A stretch of 64,000 bases of DNA from Ixodes scapularis (GCF_016920785.2 NW_024609835.1:173286995-173350994); one strand, 5' to 3'; shown: positions 12,055-24,047, counted from the first letter of the stretch. Numbers and translations are program-made. The notes: a model not told the origin generated them from the letters alone.

Positions 12055-12920
12055 GGCTCAACTTATTGTGTGGAATGAACGAGCTAGAGCTGGGGCACCT
12101 CCGGACGTGGGTGAAAACGCAGTTCAATGTCAGGCAGCTGACCGAAGAAGCAGGACATCCTCAAGCATATCCAGGCGAAAGAGGGCACCTCTGAAACGAT
12201 AAAATGAACTTCAGTGCAGAAAAGGCTCGCTCCACGCTGACGTGAGTCGAATCACAAGTTCTGGGTGGCGTTCCCTTCTCTCCTCCCAAAACTGCAACAA
12301 GTTAGCGTCCCTCGAAAGCCGCGGTTCCTTGTATACCTCGAACGTGCATGCTAGCCTCAACCTCTCTTTCCTTGAGGAGCGCCTTGCGGATCTTCTGGAG
12401 CCGCCGCAGTTTCAGAAGGGCAGAATCTTGCTCGCATTGCAGAGCTGTGATCCGCCTTTAAGTCTTTGTCAAACGCAACGTGGCCGGGTACTTTTGCTCA
12501 GGGGTGAGAAAACGGTAGTGGGGATCCATGTACACTCAGCGCAGAAGACACCTCGTTGGACGGTTCAGCACTGGTATCTTCAACCCTAGCTTTCTGATCA
12601 GGGACATAACAGATTGGACACGTAATATCTTAACAAGCGCACGGCTTTCTTCAACAATGAGCCAGCAGCCCGAGCATTTCAAGGCGCGCCTAACTGCCAG
12701 CCGCAGCGTGTAAGCGGCGCATCTCATCCCTTCTAGCGAGCCGGAATCATCAGAGTGTGCGCTCTCAGGATTCTCCAGTAGAGATTGCAGAGCCTGGGAC
12801 TCAACTTCAGGGTCACTGGGGCCGATCTCTTTTTCGGAGTCACAACATTCCTCGTTCATTTCACCAAGGAGACGCACAGCTTTCACCATGTTTGCAGCGT
12901 AGATTATTCAATCAGCTGAG
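12055..12920 (-). pseudogene. Second hAT transposase pseudogene
   Basis: On the minus strand the 118-residue frame starting at 12889 begins in the block ANMVKAVRLLGE. An acidic Ser/Glu-rich loop follows, then MRCAAYTLRLAVRRALK, ALVKILR and LKIPVLNRPTRC. These are typical of ZBED4/Hermes-like hAT transposases. Further along, in other frames, come MDPHYRFLTPEQK and near 12200 SVERAFSALKFILS, the C-terminal hAT dimerisation motif. The N-terminal BED finger is not visible. No terminal repeats were found. The family differs from the GTF2IRD2-like copy next door. Confidence 0.75.
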
Positions 12921-13138
12921 TTATTTTAAAAGCAGATTAGAAGCGCCACAGGATGGCAACTAGAGCAGGTTCTTAAATCTCCAGCGGCCTTTGTATCGCT
13001 ATATATTTATCCGATCAGTTGTACAATGACATAAATGAGTTTAAAGTAAATTGAAAACGACTCTACAAAATCGAAGACAAGAAAAAGCAAACAAATCTCA
13101 AACTGAACGCAAAAAAAAAAAAAACAATGGCAAAGAAC

Positions 13139-13171
13139 GGTATAGACAACACTTGGCGTGTTGTCTATACC
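13139..13171. repeat. Perfect 14-bp-arm hairpin
   Basis: GGTATAGACAACAC and its exact reverse complement flank a 5-nt loop, TTGGC. Confidence 0.85.
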
Positions 13172-13844
13172 TCTTTTTGTCCTGTTTTTTGCCTTCAGTA
13201 CGAGATGAAAAACCAACTAGCCCAACTCACCGTTTTGCCAACAAACAGGCTCATTAGTTGGTCACTTTTGCTGACGTACGAATTGGGTATGTTCTAGTTA
13301 TAAATTTTCTTTGATGAACTTTTTCCGGTCCCCAAGAAAAGGTTAGAAATAATGTGGGCATTTGTTCAAGAAATACGTAAGACAAGAAATCCTAGAGAAT
13401 TTATAGTTAAGTTTGAGTTCTCGAGAGGAATTTTATAAATTATGAATACGACCGTTACGTGAAAACCTGATAATGGAACCTTACAGAGCTTTCCGCTACC
13501 TACATTTTTCGCTTTTTGACTTCCCACATGGACGAAACACCACAAAAATAATTTGTCAGTTTTGCCTAGGAATGAAAAAAATAATTATATCGGTCCGGCT
13601 CAACTCCGGATTGCGGGAATTTTTTTTTTTCATTTTTCGGTTTATTTTTTAAGTTACTGTGTTTTTCGCCACGTACTTTTCACGTGACCTGACTTCGAGT
13701 ATGAACCGAAAACCGCATGAAAAACATATCGGTTCTGCTCTGGCGTGAAAAAAATGATTTGGTTCAGGTTCCGTATGTTACGCATGTTACGTATGGAAGT
13801 ATGTTACAAATTCTGGTCCGGACTTCGTAGGAATTAGTTAAGCT
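13172..13844. other. No recognisable gene
   Basis: I see nothing coding. The stretch is AT-rich with short homopolymers, and nothing links it to a known element. Confidence 0.5.
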
Positions 13845-15115
13845 GTGCAAAATGAGCGGGTAATGTTATACGACGCCGAGAAAGTTACATGCTTAAATAA
13901 TTACCTTCAGTCCGTTCTTTTACCTCAGTGCAGTTACAATTATTCCTTGTACGTTAGCGATGTTTCCGAAATGCATCAAGTCAAATTTAGTGTAAGTGAC
14001 ATTGAGGCCTTATTGCAGAACATCGATGAAACCAAAACCAGCTGTCCTGATGGAATTTCACCACCTGCTCTAAAGCGATGTGCTTAATCAATTTCTCTCT
14101 ATTTATACTTAACATACTCCCTGTCGTTCTCAACTGGCGTCCTACCAGATGACTGTAAAGTAGCTCACGATGTACTACATATCCACAAAGGCGGTTCCAA
14201 GAAGATCGTCTCTAATTACAGACCTATTTTTAACGTCTATTTCATGCAAGATTATTGAACACGTTTTTTATTCACAAATAATGGTTTCACATAGACGCAA
14301 ACAATTCAGATATAATTGAGCAACTAGGTTTTTTTTTCTTCTGTAAGGTATATCCTTGAACGACACAGCTTGCTAAGTTTTTTTCCCAAATTGGTGTCTG
14401 GTATTGACGAATGCTGTCAAACGAACTGTATTTTCTTGAATTTCCGCAAAGCACTTGACACGGATTACACCCGTTTCTTCTTCAGAAACTTAAGATGCTC
14501 AATTTAGATTCATCTGTTATAAAATTGATGGGAATGTATTTGTCCCAGCTGCTCCAGTGTGTGGACGTTGATGGGATGACTGGAGTCCCCCAGCTAGGGC
14601 TCCATCATAGGACCACGATTGTTTTTAACTTAGATTAATGACATTTCTAACCAAATAACATCCCTTATACGACTGTTTGCCGATGATTGTGTTTTATGTA
14701 AAGTACTTAAGTGTAAAGTACGCAAGTACTTATGTAAAGTGGACAAGAGGCAGAACAGTTACTAGTGACCTGATACGTGTTGAAAACTGGTGTTGTAAAT
14801 GGAAGATGAATTTGAATAAAAAAAAAAAAAAACTGTGTCGATGTAGGTTTTACTACGAATAAGAAAAAAAATTGATACTCGAGGGAGTGTGAATAACGAC
14901 TTCATCAAAACAGAATGTACGTGCAAATATCTGAATGTTGCGCTGTCGAACAATAGTTCATAGAACGCTGAGGTCGACGACGTTGTGTTGCGGTCGGTTG
15001 TCTTTTCGGTGTCTCCTTCCTCCCTTGTTCAGCTGGTTCCACCCGTCAAGTTTTGTCGGTAAATCGAAATCCAACTACAAATATCTTAGAGTGTATGTCA
15101 TTTTATCGTCATTAA
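13845..15115 (+). pseudogene. Decayed CR1-like reverse transcriptase
   Basis: The first frame (13845-14087) carries YDAEKVTCLNNYLQSV and SCPDGISPPALKRCA, the region just before the reverse-transcriptase palm in CR1/L2-like LINEs. Later blocks appear in shifting frames: a TSISCKIIEHVFYSQIM match near 14235, LFADDCVLC near 14670 (the FADD catalytic box), a thumb-like NWCCKWKMNLN near 14795, and NYKYLRVYV near 15075. There are many stops and frameshifts. It could be the same family as the ORF1 fragment at 6600, but it is not the same insertion. Confidence 0.65.
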
Positions 15116-15514
15116 ATGCGGCGCTGCCGGCATACATGGTATTATGGGCTACTTGCCTCTCTGCGGTGCCGCAGTTTCCTGAACCTAAATAAGTAATACT
15201 ATTACTAAAAACATACAAACGGTTCAAGGGTGCATCGCCATAGGCATTTTAACAGTCGTACGAACACCGACGAGTTCGCCCTTTCGTTGCCAAAATAAGT
15301 TTAACTATATATCTTAATCCCACAAATAAAGTCGGTAGATATCCTTCCCCGAGCTCAGAAAAGCTTATAAACTACCAGCGCGGCTGAGGACACGCTGTTC
15401 ATTATAAGTGTAACCTTACGTTATCTGCAGGATTAATATACAGATAAATCTTTGTGGCGTAGATTTTGCCTTACTGATTTCTATACTTTTTGTTTTCTCT
15501 GTCCACGCCTGCAG

Positions 15515-15577
15515 GTACATCTGCTACGCAGTTGAAAAGAAACCTCGGAAACTGCGACGAAGGCTGGGTAGCATTCG
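15515..15577 (+). CDS. C-type lectin-like gene, first visible exon
   Basis: This 63-nt exon is bounded by a polypyrimidine-CAG acceptor and a GTGAGT donor. It starts and ends in phase 1. The frame reads TSATQLKRNLGNCDEGWVAF, the short N-terminal strand of a CTLD with the first conserved Cys and the C-x(2-3)-G-W start. It joins in frame to the exon at 16168. An upstream exon carrying the start codon and signal peptide must exist but I could not locate it, so the gene is 5'-partial here. The protein is presumably secreted or cell-surface, as tandem-CTLD proteins usually are; that is inferred from the family. Confidence 0.8.
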
Positions 15578-16167
15578 GTGAGTATGAGCAGGCTTCAAAC
15601 GTCGTGAAGTAATCAAAATGTGTAGCAATTGAGCGTTAATTTTTTTTTTGTGAGTGTTTTGTAACTTTTTTGTGACTCTTTGTCGAGGCAAGCGAAGTTT
15701 CTGTACGGCTTCGAATCTCTCCGAGCTGACTGCGAGATCGCGAGGCTTCACTTGGCACCTCTTTTGTGCAAGAGCGCTGGCGAATGAGACGTAGGACGTA
15801 GTCATGCGCTCTCGCAGCAGTGCGGGGCATCTTCACTCTGCAAACTACTCAAATCTTGACAATGTAGCACAAGACAAGTTGACGCTGAATACAGACAAAT
15901 TCTGACGCTTCTATAGATATTACCTAACATTATTTTTTTTCCATTTAACAGTTATTTCTGCCACCGCGTGCCCCTTTTTGCTTTTGTCATTTTTAAATAG
16001 TGCACCCTCTTGCACAGATTTACATGAATAATTAGTACGGTTACACTTACGTTTACAGCGATTATTAATGACTAAATACGTTCCTGTCTTTGAATGCGCG
16101 TTAATGTGAACGTGTTATGTCTGTAACACTTGTCTTCTTGTTTCTTCATTTTCTTTTATCACATTAG

Positions 16168-16284
16168 GCTCCAAGTGCTACTTTTTTGCGAGCAACACCA
16201 GCCGTCTTCGGTTCTACGATGCTCGGCAACACTGCATTCGTCAAAACGCTCAGCTGGTCACCATTCCCTCGGTGCAAGTTCAAC
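16168..16284 (+). CDS. C-type lectin-like gene, CTLD1 exon 2
   Basis: This 117-nt exon has a TTAG acceptor and a GTACGT donor, phase 1 at both ends. It encodes GSKCYFFASNT, then FYDARQHCIRQNAQLVTIPS. This is the CTLD core: the CYxF strand, helix 1 with the invariant Cys, and the A-x-L-V-x-I turn into helix 2. It continues directly into the 22841 exon by completing a Gln codon. The intron after it (16285-22840) holds old repeats only. Confidence 0.88.
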
Positions 16285-17339
16285 GTACGTGCTTTTCGAC
16301 ATTCGTTTGTGTTCGTTGATAACATTGCATAACGTGTGCATAACAGATAACGTGCGTAACGTGTAAGGGGCTTTTCATCACTCAGTGAAGACACTCATTA
16401 CTAATTTAATCATGATGCAAATGTTTACGTCCTACATAAAATTGTATGAGAAGTATTATTAGGCGAAAGTAATATACCTTTTTTAAATTCAGTCGGCAAC
16501 TTTGATCACTGTCATCATATAAAGAATGACGCAGGTTCCGTACTAATAGCGGCTCTCTGGCTATCGATGAGGGAATAAGTTTGGTATAGTACGATGCGGA
16601 GCAGGAACCGAATACAAGAGCTGGGTAGTCGCCAATTTGTTGATTGCACGTAATCGGCTCTATAGCTCTGATCTGAAGAATTGTATCAAGGCATCTCTGT
16701 CCAGGTCGTGTATGTTAAGGCGTCTATGTTAAAGCATACTCGAATAGTCTAAGATTTATCCACATATACCTTAGTCTATGGGTGTTGGCGCTTCGTTCTG
16801 AGCAGTTGTATCTATGTCACCATCTAAACGGAAAGATATTGAGGAAGGACTGTACCGTGAAGAGCACATCCTCATCCGTCATTGACATGCGAAAGGGACA
16901 GTGCCCAATAAAATACTACATACTGTAGCTTTATTACCGCCATTAGTAGGGCGAAGGTAGGCGTCTATTGTGAGGTGCTTATAGGGTAGCAATCAAGTCA
17001 TAATTTCTCGAACCACATTATGCATCTATTTATAGTAAGCAAATAGTACTGACTATAGGCAGCTGAACTGGCAAACAATTAGGCAATATATTCTGTCATC
17101 GTATAGGCTACGCATAAGTATGCAAAAGAGTGACTTAAAAACGATGCGGTGTATTTTTAGAAAATGTATAACAACATGATCAAGCCTATGGTATTTCCTA
17201 GGGTGTTTTTTTTTTAAGGCTTTACAGATTTCTCTACAAAAACGTGAAATCAATACTAATGCGGTCTGTGCAAGTAAGCTATACGGCCAGGGGGACTTAA
17301 TTTAGAGGAGTAATTGTCAGAATAAGTCGAATTATAAAC

Positions 17340-17760
17340 TAACAATTGTTAAATAACGTTTAATTCGTGAAAACTTATATCTTTCCACTTAGAAACTAGC
17401 TGACTGCCATCAAAAACCCTAAATCAGTGGATTTTAGAAACACCTTGAGCAGGTGGGAAGCGCGATAGTGCACTGAAGTTACCGCTCGCGCAACATGCGC
17501 GAGGGTGACACTTTGAAAATGCAAATATTAAAAAACAAAAAAACAAAAAAAAAAATCGCGCGGGCGCGTTTTTGTTTACCTTCTCTTGCACCTGCCTCAC
17601 GTGTGGTAACTTCGACACACCACCCCGCTTCCCACGTGCCCCAAACGTTTGTAGAATCTACTGATTTAATGTTTCTTTGCTTCTGCTCAGAAAGTTTCTA
17701 ACGGGAACCACATGGCTATCTTCAATACTTAGAAAGCTCGTTAATAACTTTTAATTAATT
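17340..17760. mobile_element. Fold-back MITE, same family as 25977-26602
   Basis: Two inverted arms (about 17389-17504 and 17597-17701) match each other. They also match the MITE at 25977-26602 through blocks such as TGAGCAGGTGGGAAGCG, AGTGCACTGAAGTTACC and CTAAATCAGT. The outer limits are approximate. Confidence 0.6.
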
Positions 17761-19049
17761 ATCCGACTTATCATGATCATTAGCCCCCTACATTATTTCC
17801 CCATAACCGTATAAGTTATATCTCTACTGCTAAGACCGTATTAGTCTAACCTCCACGTTCTTTTTTCTTTTTAAATCAGTCTTGTAAAACTTAAAAAAAG
17901 ACGCCCTGTACATGGAAGGCCAAATTAGTTCTTTTTAAATAACTTGTTCGCCGAATTACTCAAAACGAAATGAGCCAAAGACTCACTTGAGGCAGCGTGA
18001 GTGGAGCATTGATAAAGGCAAGCGCACCAACGGAAGAACAGGTAAAGACCGATTTACTTGGGGATAGTTTCATTGCCTTGTATGTTTCAAACCATTTTGA
18101 TAATATTTTCTTATGTGAGTAAAGCTAAGTTTACGTGTCCACCCTTGTCGTGAACAAGGGTCACTAAACGAGCGGGTTATTTCCGACAGGAGGCAATACG
18201 AAGAGAATCTGAGTGAGAGAAGATGAGGGCGCGAGGCGACGCCAGAGTGCCGAGCTATGATTGGAAGGATTACTGGGTGGACGCGGAGCACTTCCCCACT
18301 GTCTCTGTTTATTGAGAGCCAACAAGGCGCCGTCTGCTTCTTGTGCAGAGCCCCGCGTTCGAACGTCAGAATCCGTGGTTCGGCGTTCGAACGCGCTCGA
18401 GCAGCGAGTAGTGACAAAGGCAGCTATAGCCCCTTCGGGTCCCTCTACACTTCCAATCAGAGCTTGGTGCTCTGACATCCCTTCGCGCTCTCAATTCCTC
18501 CTCTCCCCCAGTTTTGCTCCGTATAGCCATTCGGACGTCAATGTTCCTGCATCTGTGTTGAACGAGCGGAGAGGTATTCAAGGGTGTCATTTTAGATAAT
18601 GTTTGCGGTAACGTTAGCCTGCCGTACCGATTAAATAATGATAGCGATCTACCGCTCTGCTAGCCGTCAAAAGGCGCAATTATGGGCAAAAGATTTTAAT
18701 AAGCAACTTTTTTCCGAGCGATATGCGCTCTTTTATTCTCACGCATGTTGACACCCCTCCGAAATGCCAAAAGTTTCTTGTAGTTTCGTGAGTTATTTTC
18801 TTTTCTACATTGCGTTGCGCCTTTACCAATTGAGGGTGCCCGCTCTTTAAAGGGATATTTCAACGAAATTTGAAATATTCCCGTCGTGTTCAAAAATAGA
18901 TTGAATATGATCCACAATATCCGTAAATGACAATCGCGCGTTTGTATTTTGAGCCTGGTGGCTGTATTTTTCGTTAGAAACGGTCCACTCTGCCAAGCGC
19001 TCGGAGAAGGCCCAGCGGAGACCGCGTGACATCCAACGCAATCGTGACG

Positions 19050-21443
19050 TACACTCTTAGAAAAAAGGGTATGGATAGTCCTCCCTTACGGGAGGAACGG
19101 TCTTGTAACCTATGTTCCTTTAGAAAGGGAGAAACTTTCGTTCCTGAAGCAGGGGAGCAAAGTTCCTCCGTCGCTTGCATCTCAATATGGCGGCCCCGAA
19201 TCGAGCAAATCGAGCCCAATAAGGCTTGACGAGGACGCTACGTCTCTTGTGCGGGACGAGAGCAGCAGCAAATAAAAGCGTAACACGAGCTTTCCGCGAA
19301 CTGTGTTTATTTCCGAAGCCAGATTCCAACCACAGGTACAGAAACTTGCGTTTCGAAAGCAGTTACTCAGTTTTCTCGTCGACAGCACTACGATGTTAAA
19401 CGGAGACAACCGATACCCAGTTACTTCGCGCACTTTGCGTCTTACCTTTGGTGTTCCTCGAATCACAATTCCTTCGTCAACCGTACATCACGGAGAAGGG
19501 CAAACTCAATCCGCGAAACCAAAAACCGCTCTCGAAAGAACGAACTCGAAGCCGCTGTGTATCGCGTAGCGTGAAAGAAGGTTAAATCGCTAGCCACCAG
19601 ATGGCGGGGTCAAGCAGAGTAATTGCAAGTAGCTAGGCTAGGTGGCGCTAGGTACTGCCCAATTCATGTTCTTTAAAAAAATAATTTGATTTCCTTAGAT
19701 AACTATTACGCTTGGGGCCTCTACTATACACAGATTACGCTTATTAAAAGCATCAGGCGAACATACCCGAACACTAGCTAACCCGAACACTACACCCGTG
19801 CTCTGCGTTTCCGTCTTTTATACTGGTCGTTTTGAACGGACGGAATTTCTCGGTGACTGAATAAGCAATAAAAAAATATTCCCAGCATGTTGATTTTTTC
19901 CAGCAATGTCATACCTGTAAGAGTATTTTGAATGGTTCAGGGGATAAATCTCTTATTAAAAAGCAAACGCTCGATCATGCCGTAATTATTTGAAAGCCAA
20001 TAAATCAAGCCGCTCCAATGTGGTTCGTAGCCATGGTTTTGTTTCCCCGCACGGCACGTCGTAGCCTATATTTCTATTGTATTGTTTGTTTTTCTATTTG
20101 TGCTGTTCGCGCAAAGCTGCAATTGCCGTCTTGAATTAATCTCTGTAGAGCGGATATTCACTCAGCAGTGATGCTTCGCGGGCTGAGAAATCGCTTTTCG
20201 ATCAACTTGAATGCAGTCAAAGCCGCGACTTCCGGCAGGTGTTAAGTTTACAGAGCTACGCCGTGGCGAGCCCGAAAACTTCTAGAGCGCATCCTAGCGC
20301 GCCACTTGGAGGGCAATTTCTCCAGGAACCGTAGTATATTTAAACAGCAAAATAAAGGGTAACTTTTTGTTTTTTCAATTTTACCTACTATTGTTTTTTC
20401 ATGCTAAAATTCCACACTGTAAATATACGTACTTTCCGTTACGATTTCGTACTGTTGTCCTTGCCCCAGAGCGCAATCGCCCTCGGGGACGAGACAATTC
20501 CGACAGTCACATTGGCCACTGTACGATAGGAGCTTATACTGTTCAGACCAGCGTTCCAACATGACTATCCGCACATTGATCGATTGCACGTTATCCCTAA
20601 AGTGGTATTGAACTTTTTAATGTAAAGCGGAATGTGAACCTGCGACACCCCGCCCCCTCCGATCACTGCCCGACCAGCGGCATCAATGCCCCCGACAGTA
20701 TACGATCTCATCTTCTTGTTACACCGATGATGCGCGAACACACGGTCACATCGGCGATAATTCTAGTCGTCTGTTCAGAACCCACAACACTGCCATCACG
20801 ATGTTGCAGCTATGTTGCTGACACGCACAAATACAGAACCACGTTGAACGCCGGTGGCACTCGGCATCAGAAAATAGAACCGAACTCAGCACAGAAGGCA
20901 CCCAGGCAGCCGGCAGAAAAACCTGCCTGTCTTGGACGCAGTTCCTGCGGTTTCCATAACGTCGGAAACGTCGACACAGTTCCGCGTAGTTTTGCTACTG
21001 TAACAACTGTAGTTCCGTGCCGCGCGAGTCCCGCAATGCGGAGACGGCCATCCCCCAGTGTACGTGGCGCTGCTGACACTGCTCCGGAACTTCGCTGTTT
21101 CTAGCGGCTTCGTTTGCTCGTTTGATAAAATTAGTGATAAAAACGTCAATGCAACCGAAATGCTCTGCACGTTTAGACTAGAAGACGGAATTACAGGCGG
21201 CCTTCGCTGCCGCTGAAGCTCGATCAACTCAACAGCTATTTATTGAACAACGTGCGCGACATGCTCGAAAAACGAAACCGAAAGAAGATGAGTCGGGAGG
21301 GCGAAAGCTTTCTCCCGTCTGCCTGGAGAAGGAGAAAAACGTTTCGTTCCTCCCCTTTTCTCGTGCCCGCTTGGGGGCGCGTCAGTAGAAGGGAGGAAGG
21401 CGCGCCGTTGCTACTTTTTTCCTCCATTTTTTATTAGAGTGTA
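19050..21443. mobile_element. Possible 2.4-kb TIR element
   Basis: The left end reads TACACTCTTAGAAAAAAGGG. At the right end the reverse complement reads TACACTCTAATAAAAAATGG. The eight terminal bases are identical and the next dozen are similar. I see no clear target duplication and no transposase inside. A 156-codon frame at 20634-21104 resembles nothing known. The match may be chance or two separate repeats. Confidence 0.3.
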
Positions 21444-22056
21444 GGTCGCCTCAGGACGAGCAAAGCTACGGCAAGGCTGACGTCGAGAGGATGGCCTAGT
21501 CGTTCCAGCCACCGAAGCGGCTGCTTTTTTACGAATTTTGAGTGACGGGTTAATTTTCTGAAATCTTGTAGAGGGACAATAGCGACTTCTGCGACACACA
21601 AAACGCATTCTCGGGAAGAGGGGAGTTCCTCCTGCCCCTCTTCTCTCGTCGTGGCCGGAGGTGAGACAACCTCTGTCACTAGCTGTCAAGGTTCCTATAA
21701 CGGCATTACAAGCGAGGCGTTAGCGACATCCACCAGGTGCTCTTGGCTAATCGTTTAATTCGTTTTAAAATTCCTTTTCGTGATTTTTTTTGTGATGGTG
21801 ATGGTGCTCCTTTGAACACATATAGACCAAAAAATGAGCGCCGAAATTTCGTTGTAGTATTGCTTTAACGTACGAGGAACTGGCGTCTCGTTTGTATTGC
21901 GATTGTGCTGGTAAGAATTATGTGGGAGGGATGTTCATTAAGTTTTGCCTCCTGGGCGGTCACCTTCTTTACTAAGGGATGGAACGATGAGGAAGTAAAA
22001 ATATACACTATCGCTTCATCCCGACCAGACAAACTTTTGTCAAACATGTTTGCTTT

Positions 22057-22420
22057 AAGGGATGGAATGGATATATTTTACAATCACATGAAAGTTTGGA
22101 TTCTCCTCTTTCCCAGCTGCACACGACTTTTTGATGGAGTCCCTCGACCAGCGGCGATGCACCTTCACCACAGGTGATTTTGTATCTGCATGCTGCCATT
22201 GAAGAATGAAGGTGGCTGGCGTTGGTCTCATCCAACGGCAGCCCTCATTCTTTTACGACTGCATGCAGAGACCACCCGTGGCGCAAGTGCCACAGGTGGC
22301 CTCTGCACCTGTGGCGTAAGTGCATCGCCGCTGGTCGGAGGACTCCATCGAAAAGTGATGTGCTCATGGGAAAGGGGAGATTCCACACTTTCATTTATCT
22401 TTCAATTCCATCTCTGTGTA
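22057..22420. repeat. Fold-back element with arms of about 110 bp
   Basis: The left arm (about 22057-22173) and right arm (about 22307-22420) are inverted copies. Matching blocks include CGACCAGCGGCGATGCA against TGCATCGCCGCTGGTCG, and GATTCTCCTCTTTCCCA against TGGGAAAGGGGAGATTC. It has no coding content and is probably a small non-autonomous transposon. Confidence 0.7.
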
Positions 22421-22840
22421 AAATTGTTTACTCGCAGGTCCAGTATAACGTAAAATACATTTCAGGTAACTTTTCCTGCCCAAATTTAAAGGAAAAAGTC
22501 GAGGGTCAAAGTACAAAGGTCAAGGGCAACGTACAGTGCAAAACGAAACAAAATAGAGAAGGGAGCTCGTTGCCTACACATTTACGGCTGCTCTTGCGAT
22601 GCCTACAGTAACTCACGAAGCCACCTGGTTATTCGAGGCTAGAATAACTGTATGTGCTCCTCAAGTAGGACATAGACAGTTGCCCTAGAAAGGCCACTCA
22701 CTCCGCGGGTCAATTTTGTTCTGTTTAGTACGTTTTTTCCTTACACCTTTGTAAGGAGGGGGGGGGGGGGGGGGAGCCCAAGAATGTCTTTGAAACTGAA
22801 ATATCGCTACATGCTGCCTGTTTTGATGAACTTGATGCAG

Positions 22841-22980
22841 AGTTTCTGCTGAGTCACCTGGGCGACGCCAGCACAAATGTCTGGATCGGCCTGAAGACCA
22901 TCACGGGGGGCTCGAAGTGGTTGGACGGCTCCCCTATCGCCTACAAGAATTGGTTCTGGGGCCAGCCTAAGCTCGGGATG
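22841..22980 (+). CDS. C-type lectin-like gene, CTLD1 exon 3
   Basis: This 140-nt exon follows a TGCAG acceptor and ends at a GTAAGT donor in phase 0. It encodes FLLSHLGDASTNVWIGLKTI, the hallmark WIGL strand of CTLDs, then KWLDGSPIAYKNWFWGQPKL. The usual EPN or QPD triad that binds Ca2+ and sugar falls at GQPK here, so the third residue is Lys and the site is probably lost. The next exon is 31.8 kb away at 54744, and almost all of the window's mobile DNA lies in that intron. Confidence 0.9.
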
Positions 22981-23057
22981 GTAAGTTCGTGTCCATGTTT
23001 CTCTGCATTTCTCAAAAATGGAATATATATATATACCTATATATATATATATATATA

Positions 23058-23151
23058 TATAAAACTGAGAAGAAAAAAACCCTTAGTGAAAACAGCAACA
23101 ACGGACGATGTTGCTGTTTTCACTAAGGGTTTTTTTGTTCTCAGTTTTATA
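23058..23151. repeat. 43-bp-arm hairpin between (TA)n tracts
   Basis: The arms at 23058-23100 and 23109-23151 are reverse complements with a single mismatch and an 8-nt loop (ACGGACGA). (TA)n lies directly to the left and a 60-bp (TA)n tract begins at 23185. Each arm contains ACCCTTAGTGAAAACAGCAA. Confidence 0.85.
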
Positions 23152-23183
23152 CCCACGCCTTCGGCCTCCCGCCACCATGCCCG

Positions 23184-23184
<1 letters not shown>

Positions 23185-23244
<60 letters not shown>
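23185..23244. repeat. (TA)n microsatellite
   Basis: About 30 TA repeats. It sits next to the long hairpin in the lectin intron. Confidence 0.95.
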
Positions 23245-23246
<2 letters not shown>

Positions 23247-23295
23247 GAGCGCAGCCCTTAAGCGCCCGTTTCCGGCTTGAGCGGCGTCGGCGTAA

Positions 23296-23609
23296 CCGCG
23301 CAGTGCATTATGAGAAATGTTTCATAATGCACCGCGCGGGACCCTTGTGACGTCACTCGTGACGGCTTCCTCTTATCCTTTATGCCCCTCCCCCCTCATC
23401 CTCCTTCTCCTCTTCTTCTCCCTTCTCCCCTTCTCGTTTTCCACCTCCCTCCTCCTCCCCTCCCCCTCCCCCTTCCTTCTCCTCCCTCTCCTTCCCGCGC
23501 GTTGCATTATGGGAAATGCCCTGGCCATTATGCACCGCGCGGGACCCTAGTGATGTCAGGAGGTTCCCGCGCGGTGCATTATGGGGCATTTCCCATAATG
23601 CAAGGCGCG
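23296..23609. repeat. Three related GC-rich palindromes
   Basis: Imperfect palindromes lie at 23296-23339, 23494-23543 and 23568-23609. Each has 18-19-bp arms with one or two mismatches, built from the same word, CCGCGCGGTGCATTATG. The loops contain GAAATG or CATTTCC. The word TTTCCCATAATGC resembles the core of ZNF143/STAF-type sites, but that is only a resemblance. Confidence 0.8.
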
Positions 23610-24047
23610 GAGAAGAGGGGGAGGGGAAAGGGGAGAAGGAGAAGGAGAGGGGAGGAAATGGATGAAGGAGGAGGGGGAGGGAAGAGGATGATGATGAATA
23701 AACCTTTATTTATCGAGCATCAGGTGCAGATGTTAGGGCACCCGCCCGGTGGAGGGCATCCTTAGTCCGGGATACCCTGGCTACGGCTGGCTATCCGGGC
23801 CCTTGTCACCAAGTCTTGCTGGATCCCAGGGAAGAGCAGGAGGGCGAGGGAGGAGGAGGAGGAAGATTGAAGGGAAGAGAGGAGGAGGAGAGATGAGGAT
23901 GAGGAGAGGAAACAGAGGGAGGAGGAGGAGCTTAAAGGAGGAGGGAAAGGAGGAGGAGGGGAGAAGGACGAGAAGGAGGAGGAGGAAGAGGAGGGAGGAA
24001 GGGAGGAGGAAAAGCGGGGAGGATGTGAGGAGGTGAGGAGGAGGAGC
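23389..24047 (+). repeat. Pyrimidine tract followed by purine tracts
   Basis: 23389-23490 is almost pure C/T on this strand. 23614-23690 and 23836-24047 are almost pure G/A (GGAGGA-type). The two classes are separated by the palindromes and by a short retroelement-like stretch with TTTATTTATCGAGCATCAGG near 23706. Long open frames here are low-complexity artefacts. Confidence 0.8.

Noticed and set aside
20634..21104. A 156-codon plus-strand frame
   Set aside because: No recognisable domain, overlapping minus-strand frames of similar length, and no splice or promoter context.
23382..24036. Long frames rich in Pro/Ser/Leu and Gly/Arg/Glu
   Set aside because: These come from the pyrimidine and purine tracts. 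The composition is low-complexity, and frames are open on several registers at once.
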